A stretch of 10,831 nt of DNA, taken from contig JAGHYP010000074.1 of NCBI GenBank assembly GCA_017743585.1, positions 1 through 10,831 on the forward strand, in the 5' to 3' direction. A program made the position numbers and the translations under genes. Below the pieces are notes generated by a model. It was not told the origin of the DNA. It saw only the letters and a program-made list of their open reading frames with translations, and did no database searches. Origin of the DNA: Chloroflexota bacterium. Lineage in GTDB: Bacteria > Chloroflexota > Anaerolineae > Aggregatilineales > UBA2796. Of this stretch, positions 6,564 through 10,831 are shown piece after piece (position 1 is the stretch's first letter; every line of letters starts with the position of its first letter).

Positions 6564-8240
6564 TCATTCCACCTGCACGCTCTGCGCCGCCGTGCTTGGG
6601 ATGTAACGCGCCAGCTCAGCTGCCGTTGCCGCTGTTGAGGCGTCCATGTAGCCGAAGAACGGGCGCGGATACAAGCCGATCACGAGCGCGGCGATCACCA
6701 CTGCGACCAGCGCCGTCAGCTCGTTCCAAGTCAGCGGCGTGTACGGATTCGCGCCGCTGCGCCCGTGATCGTCGTCATGTCCGTGCGGGTGCGCTGCGTG
6801 GACGTCCTCACTTTCGCCTTCATGTCCGCCGCCTGCCGCTGGGACAAGCGCAAATTCGCCCTGCGCAGCCATTGCCGGTGCCTTGTACTCGCCCATGAAG
6901 ACCTTGTTCCACATATACAGCAGGTAGACCGCTGCCAAAACCACGCCGATGGTGCCGAAGAACGCGAAGAGCAAGCCAAGCACAGGCGAGCCCGCCGTGC
7001 CGAGCAAGATGGTGAACTCGCCCACGAAGCCGTTCAAGCCCGGCAAGCCCATGCTGGAGAGCGTGATGACGAGCGCTAGGCCGCTGAAGACGGGCATCAC
7101 TTTCCAGACGCCGCCAAAGGCGTCAATCGCCTTGGTGTGACGCCGCTCGTAGAGCATGCCGACCATCAAGAACAAGCCGCCTGTGCTGATGCCATGATTG
7201 ATCATCTGCAAAGTCGCGCCGCTGATGCCTGCCGCGTTCAGCGCGAAGATGCCCAGCACCACGAAGCCTAGATGGCTGATAGACGAGTAGGCGACCAATT
7301 TCTTTACGTCTGTCTGCGCGTAGCTGACCCACGCGCCATAGATGATGCCGATGACCGCCAGCACGCCGATGATCGGCGCCAGCGTCACTGACATCTGTGG
7401 AAACAAGCCGAGATTGAAGCGCACCAAGCCATACGTGCCGAGCTTGAGCAAGATGCCCGCCAAGATCACTGAGCCGGCAGTTGGCGCTTGCACGTGCGCA
7501 TCAGGCAGCCATGAGTGCAACGGCCAAATCGGCACTTTGATGGCGAAGGCGATGAAGAAGCCTAAGAAGAGCAGCAGCTCGGTCACTGCGCTCGGAAAGG
7601 CGCCCTGCGGCGTGCTTGCAGCGGCCTCAACCGCCGCCTTGATCTGCATCACGTTGAACGTGCCGAAGTAGTTGCCCATCCACAGGATGGCGAGCAGCAT
7701 CAGGATCGAGCCTGCCATTGTGTACAGGAAGAACTTGACCGCCGCGTAAATCCGCTGCTCCGACCCCCAGATGCCAACTAGGAAATACATCGGCACCAGC
7801 GAGACTTCCCAGAACACATAGAACAAGAACAGGTCTTGCGCCACGAACACGCCGATCATGGCGAACTCGAGCAGCAGCAGGAACGAGTAGTACAGCTGCA
7901 CGCGATCCCTGACGTGATAGAGCGAGAACAGGATCGCCAATGGCATGAGGAACGCCGTCAGCAACACCAGCAGGATGCTCAAGCCGTCTACGCCGACGTA
8001 ATAGCTGACGACATAATTGCCCAAGCGGAACCACTCGCCCAAGTTCTCCAGCTGCATTCCCGCCTTGCTCTGATCGAAAGCGCTCAGCAGCACTAGCGAG
8101 AAAGCCAGCGTGACCAGCGAGGAGACCAATGCCACCCACTTGACGCGCTCTTCCCGCGCCCGTCCCATGATCAACAGCAGGACGATCCCGACCAGCGGCG
8201 AGAACAGCACGATGTTAATCAGCATGTCGTTCTTTTCCAT
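6564..8240 (-). CDS. nuoM: NADH-quinone oxidoreductase subunit M
   Basis: NuoM is an antiporter-like proton-pumping subunit in the middle of the complex I membrane arm. The protein has 558 residues (E. coli about 509). Key residues fall one position from the E. coli numbers as I recall them: E145 in FWEVSLVPMYF, K235 in FAIKVPIWPLHSWLPDAH, K266 in GILLKLGTYG and E408 in GLNGFVGEFTILLG. TDVKKLVAYSSISHLGF (310-326) is the other family hallmark. ATG 8240 has GAGGGG five bases upstream; Met6 is a possible alternative start nearer the usual N-terminus. The gene begins 35 bp after the nuoL stop. Residues 473-493, between the last two membrane segments, form a loop rich in His, Asp and Glu with six His. 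E. coli NuoM lacks this loop, and it accounts for much of the extra length. Confidence 0.97.
   Translation of the reverse strand: MEKNDMLINIVLFSPLVGIVLLLIMGRAREERVKWVALVSSLVTLAFSLVLLSAFDQSKAGMQLENLGEWFRLGNYVVSYYVGVDGLSILLVLLTAFLMPLAILFSLYHVRDRVQLYYSFLLLLEFAMIGVFVAQDLFLFYVFWEVSLVPMYFLVGIWGSEQRIYAAVKFFLYTMAGSILMLLAILWMGNYFGTFNVMQIKAAVEAAASTPQGAFPSAVTELLLFLGFFIAFAIKVPIWPLHSWLPDAHVQAPTAGSVILAGILLKLGTYGLVRFNLGLFPQMSVTLAPIIGVLAVIGIIYGAWVSYAQTDVKKLVAYSSISHLGFVVLGIFALNAAGISGATLQMINHGISTGGLFLMVGMLYERRHTKAIDAFGGVWKVMPVFSGLALVITLSSMGLPGLNGFVGEFTILLGTAGSPVLGLLFAFFGTIGVVLAAVYLLYMWNKVFMGEYKAPAMAAQGEFALVPAAGGGHEGESEDVHAAHPHGHDDDHGRSGANPYTPLTWNELTALVAVVIAALVIGLYPRPFFGYMDASTAATAAELARYIPSTAAQSVQVE
6762..6824 (-). 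other. His/acid-rich loop insertion in NuoM
   Basis: Codons 473-493 of nuoM encode six His (473, 481, 484, 486, 488, 492) with several Glu and Asp, including HGHDDDHG at 486-493. The loop follows a Gly-rich stretch and precedes the final membrane helix. Its composition resembles the NuoL loop, though the sequences do not look like copies of each other. Confidence 0.75.
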
Positions 8241-8275
8241 GATATCCCCTCAAATTGCCTTTGCCTGTTCGCCGC

Positions 8276-10786
8276 CTATTGCCTCAGCAGCGGCAGCAGC
8301 AGGATGAGCATCACCAGCACCACACCGAAGAGCATGGTGAACACATACGTCCGCACGTAGCCCGTCTGCACAGTCCGCAGCCGCGCTGCAGCCTGCGCCA
8401 CAGCCTGCGCAATGCGCAGGAAACCTTGATCGATTGCGCCACGATCCACAGGCGTGGCAATGAAATCCGCAGCGCGCCGATAGAAATCGCGAAAGACTGT
8501 GTGATGGAAGCGGTCGTGCCAGAACTCCCAGTCCAGCTTGTGCGCCAACCAAGCGGCAGCGCGATTGTACGGCTGCTCAATGAGACGCGCGTAGGTCTCA
8601 TCCCAGTAGAGCTTGGCGTTTGCCAATTGGAACGCAGGTCGCGTGTCTGGCCGCACCTCTAGGGCGTCTTGATTGCCTTCGGCGAGCGCAGATGGACTGT
8701 ACACGCGCTGCGCCAGCAGAATGCCGCCAATGCCGATGCCGAGCGCTACAATCGCCAAAAACGGATTAAGCGCCAAGCCTTTGGTGTATGGCACGCTGTG
8801 TTCTAGCCACAGCACAAGCACTTCGAGCGGATAGCTGGCGCCGAGCGACGGCACGAACGCAATCGCCGCGCCGCTCGCGATGAAAGCGGCTGCCGAGCCG
8901 ATCACCAGCAGGCGGAAAGCAGGCCTCACGCTCGGCAAGCTCGTCACTGGCTCAGCGCGGCCGAGGAAGAACAACCGCACGCTCGGCAGCGCCCACAGCA
9001 GCCAGAAACCTGCCGTGATGAACAGCACGCCCAGCACCAAAACGCCGTTCACGCCTAGTGGAAAGTTCAGCGCGCCGCCGAAAATGGTCAGCGCCGCCAA
9101 CACGATGAGCGGAATGGTCATGATAGGGCTGGACTCAGTGGCAGCGGCAGCGGCCTCCGTGCGCGGCACGCCTAAAAAGACCAACTTGATCTGCCGCCAC
9201 ATGTAGAAGGCAGTGAAACCCGCCGCTGCCAGCAACACGCCGAGCGCCAGCAGGCCTTCCAGCTTGCCCTCGTTGAAGCCCGCGTTGAACGCCTTGCCCA
9301 AAATCTCATCTTTCGACCAGAAGCCCGCCAGTGGGAAGATGCCCGCTAGCGCCAGAGCGCCGATCAGGTAAGTGACGAATGTGATCGGCATGCGGCGTGC
9401 CAAGCCGCCCATGTTGCGCATATCTTGCGGATCGAACGCTTCATCATGCGCATGATCGTGTTCATGATCGTATTCACGCTCGTGTTCATGGGCCGCGCGT
9501 CCATGCTCGGAGTCGCCGCGCGCGCGCGCGCGATGATGTCCGTGTTCCATCGCGTGGATCACTGAGCCGCTGCCTAAGAACAGCAGCGCCTTGAAGAAGG
9601 CGTGCGTGATCAGATGGAACATGCCCGCCGCATAGCCGCCCAAACCGACCGCCGCCACCATGAAGCCAAGCTGGCTGACTGTTGAATACGCCAGCACCCG
9701 TTTGATATCCCATTGCCCAAGCGCGATGAAGCCCGCCATCAAAGCCGTGGCAATGCCAACAATGGTGACGAGCGCCGAGGCCAGCGGCGCCGCCTGATAC
9801 AGCATGCTCGTGCGCGCGATCAGATACACGCCAGCAGTGACCATTGTGGCGGCGTGGATCAGCGCGCTGACAGGCGTCGGGCCTGCCATAGCGTCTGGCA
9901 ACCAGACAAAGAGCGGAATTTGCGCACTCTTGCCCGTCACGCCGAGCAGCATGAAGAGCGCAATCAACGTCACGACCGTCTCGAAAGGCAGCTCGAAGGC
10001 GCCGAAGGAGACAACATGACCGCCTTCTTCAAGCCATGCTTCGGTCTGCGCGAAGACGCCTTTCTGCGCGCCTGACTCGCCGCCGCCTTCGCGGATAGGC
10101 ACATCCAGCGCCGCTTTCTTGCCTCCGATGTGCAGCACCTCGTTCGGCTTGTAGTAATCGAGCGTCCCGAACGTCCAGAAGATCAGGAAAATCGCCATCA
10201 GCAAGCCGAAGTCGCCCACGCGGTTCACGATGAACGCCTTGCGCGCTGCGTTGCTATTCCGCCAGCCCTCGCCATGCTTTTTATCGAACCAAAAGCCGAT
10301 CAGCAGAAACGAACATAAGCCCACGCCTTCCCAGCCGACGAACATCATCAAAAAGTTGTTGCCCGTCACCAAGATCAGCATGAAGCCGAGGAACAGGTTC
10401 AGGTAGACGAGGAAGCGCGCAAAGCGCGGGTCTCCGTGCATGTAGCCGATGGCATACAGATGGATCAGCGCCCCGACGCCGCTCACCACCAACATCATCG
10501 TCAGGCTGAGCGTATCCACGCGCATCTGCCACGGGATGTTAATGGCGGCAGATGGGATGTACAGCCAGCTATCGAGAATCGGCGGGTTGACCACCACTGC
10601 TTCATAGCCGTGCGCCGTGATGCCAACCGTCATCACCGCCGCGACCGCAAAAGCCAAGCCTGCCGCCGTTGTCGCAATCGCGCCGATCAACTTCTCGCTC
10701 AGGTAGCGACCTAAAAACAAGTTGAGCAGCGCGCCGACGAAAGGAAAGATCACCACTAACGGGACAAACGACGCGATTACTTCCAC
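8276..10786 (-). CDS. nuoL: NADH-quinone oxidoreductase subunit L
   Basis: NuoL is the distal antiporter-like proton-pumping subunit of complex I, with a lateral helix along the membrane arm. The protein has 836 residues (E. coli 613). Conserved residues seen: E153 (GWEGVGLCSFLLIGFW), K286 (TGKSAQIPLFVWLPDAM), H311, K362 (DIKRVLAYSTVSQLGF), H391/H395/K399 (HLITHAFFKALLF) and K492-D493 (GFWSKDEIL). Compared with remembered E. coli numbering there are insertions of about 48 residues (about 211-262, polar and Gly-rich) and about 36 residues (about 415-450, His-rich). The C-terminal part is long, with an amphipathic stretch near 735-800 and a final membrane helix at about 808-833. The start codon is GTG at 10786, seven bases after the nuoK stop, with a purine-rich AGGATGAGGGGG upstream. 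The nearby ATG at 10788 is out of frame and soon stops. The stop is TAG. Confidence 0.97.
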   Translation of the reverse strand: MEVIASFVPLVVIFPFVGALLNLFLGRYLSEKLIGAIATTAAGLAFAVAAVMTVGITAHGYEAVVVNPPILDSWLYIPSAAINIPWQMRVDTLSLTMMLVVSGVGALIHLYAIGYMHGDPRFARFLVYLNLFLGFMLILVTGNNFLMMFVGWEGVGLCSFLLIGFWFDKKHGEGWRNSNAARKAFIVNRVGDFGLLMAIFLIFWTFGTLDYYKPNEVLHIGGKKAALDVPIREGGGESGAQKGVFAQTEAWLEEGGHVVSFGAFELPFETVVTLIALFMLLGVTGKSAQIPLFVWLPDAMAGPTPVSALIHAATMVTAGVYLIARTSMLYQAAPLASALVTIVGIATALMAGFIALGQWDIKRVLAYSTVSQLGFMVAAVGLGGYAAGMFHLITHAFFKALLFLGSGSVIHAMEHGHHRARARGDSEHGRAAHEHEREYDHEHDHAHDEAFDPQDMRNMGGLARRMPITFVTYLIGALALAGIFPLAGFWSKDEILGKAFNAGFNEGKLEGLLALGVLLAAAGFTAFYMWRQIKLVFLGVPRTEAAAAATESSPIMTIPLIVLAALTIFGGALNFPLGVNGVLVLGVLFITAGFWLLWALPSVRLFFLGRAEPVTSLPSVRPAFRLLVIGSAAAFIASGAAIAFVPSLGASYPLEVLVLWLEHSVPYTKGLALNPFLAIVALGIGIGGILLAQRVYSPSALAEGNQDALEVRPDTRPAFQLANAKLYWDETYARLIEQPYNRAAAWLAHKLDWEFWHDRFHHTVFRDFYRRAADFIATPVDRGAIDQGFLRIAQAVAQAAARLRTVQTGYVRTYVFTMLFGVVLVMLILLLPLLRQ
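9437..9544 (-). other. His/acid-rich loop insertion in NuoL
   Basis: Codons 415-450 of nuoL encode ten His residues (415, 417, 418, 428, 433, 435, 441, 443, 445, 447) mixed with Glu, Asp and Arg. The loop lies between the helix ending near 411 and the family motif QDMRNMGG (454-461). The later part alternates His with acidic residues. Such stretches often bind Zn, Ni or Cu, but metal binding is an inference. Confidence 0.75.
9517..9532. repeat. (CG)8 dinucleotide repeat inside nuoL
   Basis: Sixteen bases of pure alternating CG lie within the His-rich loop and encode the RARAR stretch at residues 419-423. Such a tract can slip during replication and can adopt Z-DNA. The reading frame is intact in this copy. 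Confidence 0.85.
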
Positions 10787-10799
10787 ATCCCCCTCATCC
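10787..10799 (-). promoter_or_regulatory. Ribosome binding site deciding the nuoL GTG start
   Basis: The minus strand reads AGGATGAGGGGGAT directly before GTG 10786. AGGA sits ten bases upstream and GAGG about five bases upstream, both plausible pairings with the 16S tail. The nuoK stop TGA is embedded in this purine-rich stretch, so ribosomes ending on nuoK could restart on nuoL. No in-frame ATG competes. Confidence 0.65.
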
Positions 10800-10831
10800 T
10801 TGCATCACGTTCAGTTCGTCAATATCAATGG
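10794..10831 (-). CDS. nuoK: NADH-quinone oxidoreductase subunit K, C-terminal end only (partial)
   Basis: The last 11 codons before TGA (10794-10796) encode IDIDELNVMQG, open to the right edge in this frame. NuoK proteins, small three-helix subunits of the complex I membrane arm, commonly end in a short polar tail of this type (an Ile/Asp-Asp-Glu-Leu-Asn pattern). nuoK is also the usual gene immediately before nuoL. The identification rests on that position plus the tail, since nothing more of the gene is visible. Confidence 0.7.
   Translation of the reverse strand, partial: IDIDELNVMQG

Noticed and set aside
10788..10797. ATG codons at 10797 and 10788 as alternative nuoL starts
   Set aside because: Both are out of frame with NuoL and share a frame that reaches TAA within a few codons. 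GTG 10786 is the in-frame start with suitable ribosome-binding spacing.

Overview
The window comes from a high-GC bacterium, most likely a member of the Chloroflexota, possibly an Anaerolineae-like lineage (the class is a weak inference). The main reason is a very large membrane protein with the YYYxG signature of the 'Chlor_Arch_YYY'/DUF2298 family, whose known range is mainly Chloroflexota and some archaea. It sits beside a bacterial complex I operon. Every supported gene is on the minus strand, so the window reads right to left. I see no RNA genes, insertion sequences, integrases or CRISPR arrays.

Right part (about 5010-10831): the distal end of a nuo operon in the order nuoK (last 11 codons only), nuoL, nuoM, nuoN. 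The genes are tightly packed, with gaps of 7, 35 and 3 bp. They encode the proton-pumping membrane arm of type I NADH:quinone oxidoreductase. NuoL, NuoM and NuoN are homologous antiporter-like subunits, and each keeps the expected charged residues in its membrane helices. NuoL and NuoM both carry a histidine- and acid-rich loop not found in the E. coli proteins.

Middle (4850-5009): the only intergenic region of any length, 160 bp. It holds two perfect inverted repeats, a tandem duplicated 10-mer, a possible weak terminator after nuoN and a possible -10 box for the next gene.

Left part (1-4849): one uninterrupted minus-strand reading frame of at least 1616 codons that runs off the left edge. 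I translated it by hand and met no stop. The N-terminal half (about residues 1-490) looks like a GT-C/GT39 polyprenyl-phosphate-dependent glycosyltransferase. The middle (about 495-1025) is a large non-membrane, beta-rich region. The C-terminal part (about 1028 onward) is a DUF2298/YYY multi-spanning domain of unknown function. This fused protein is the least understood element here and the best candidate for new biology, perhaps in transfer of sugars to cell-surface polymers or proteins. It has no evident functional tie to complex I.
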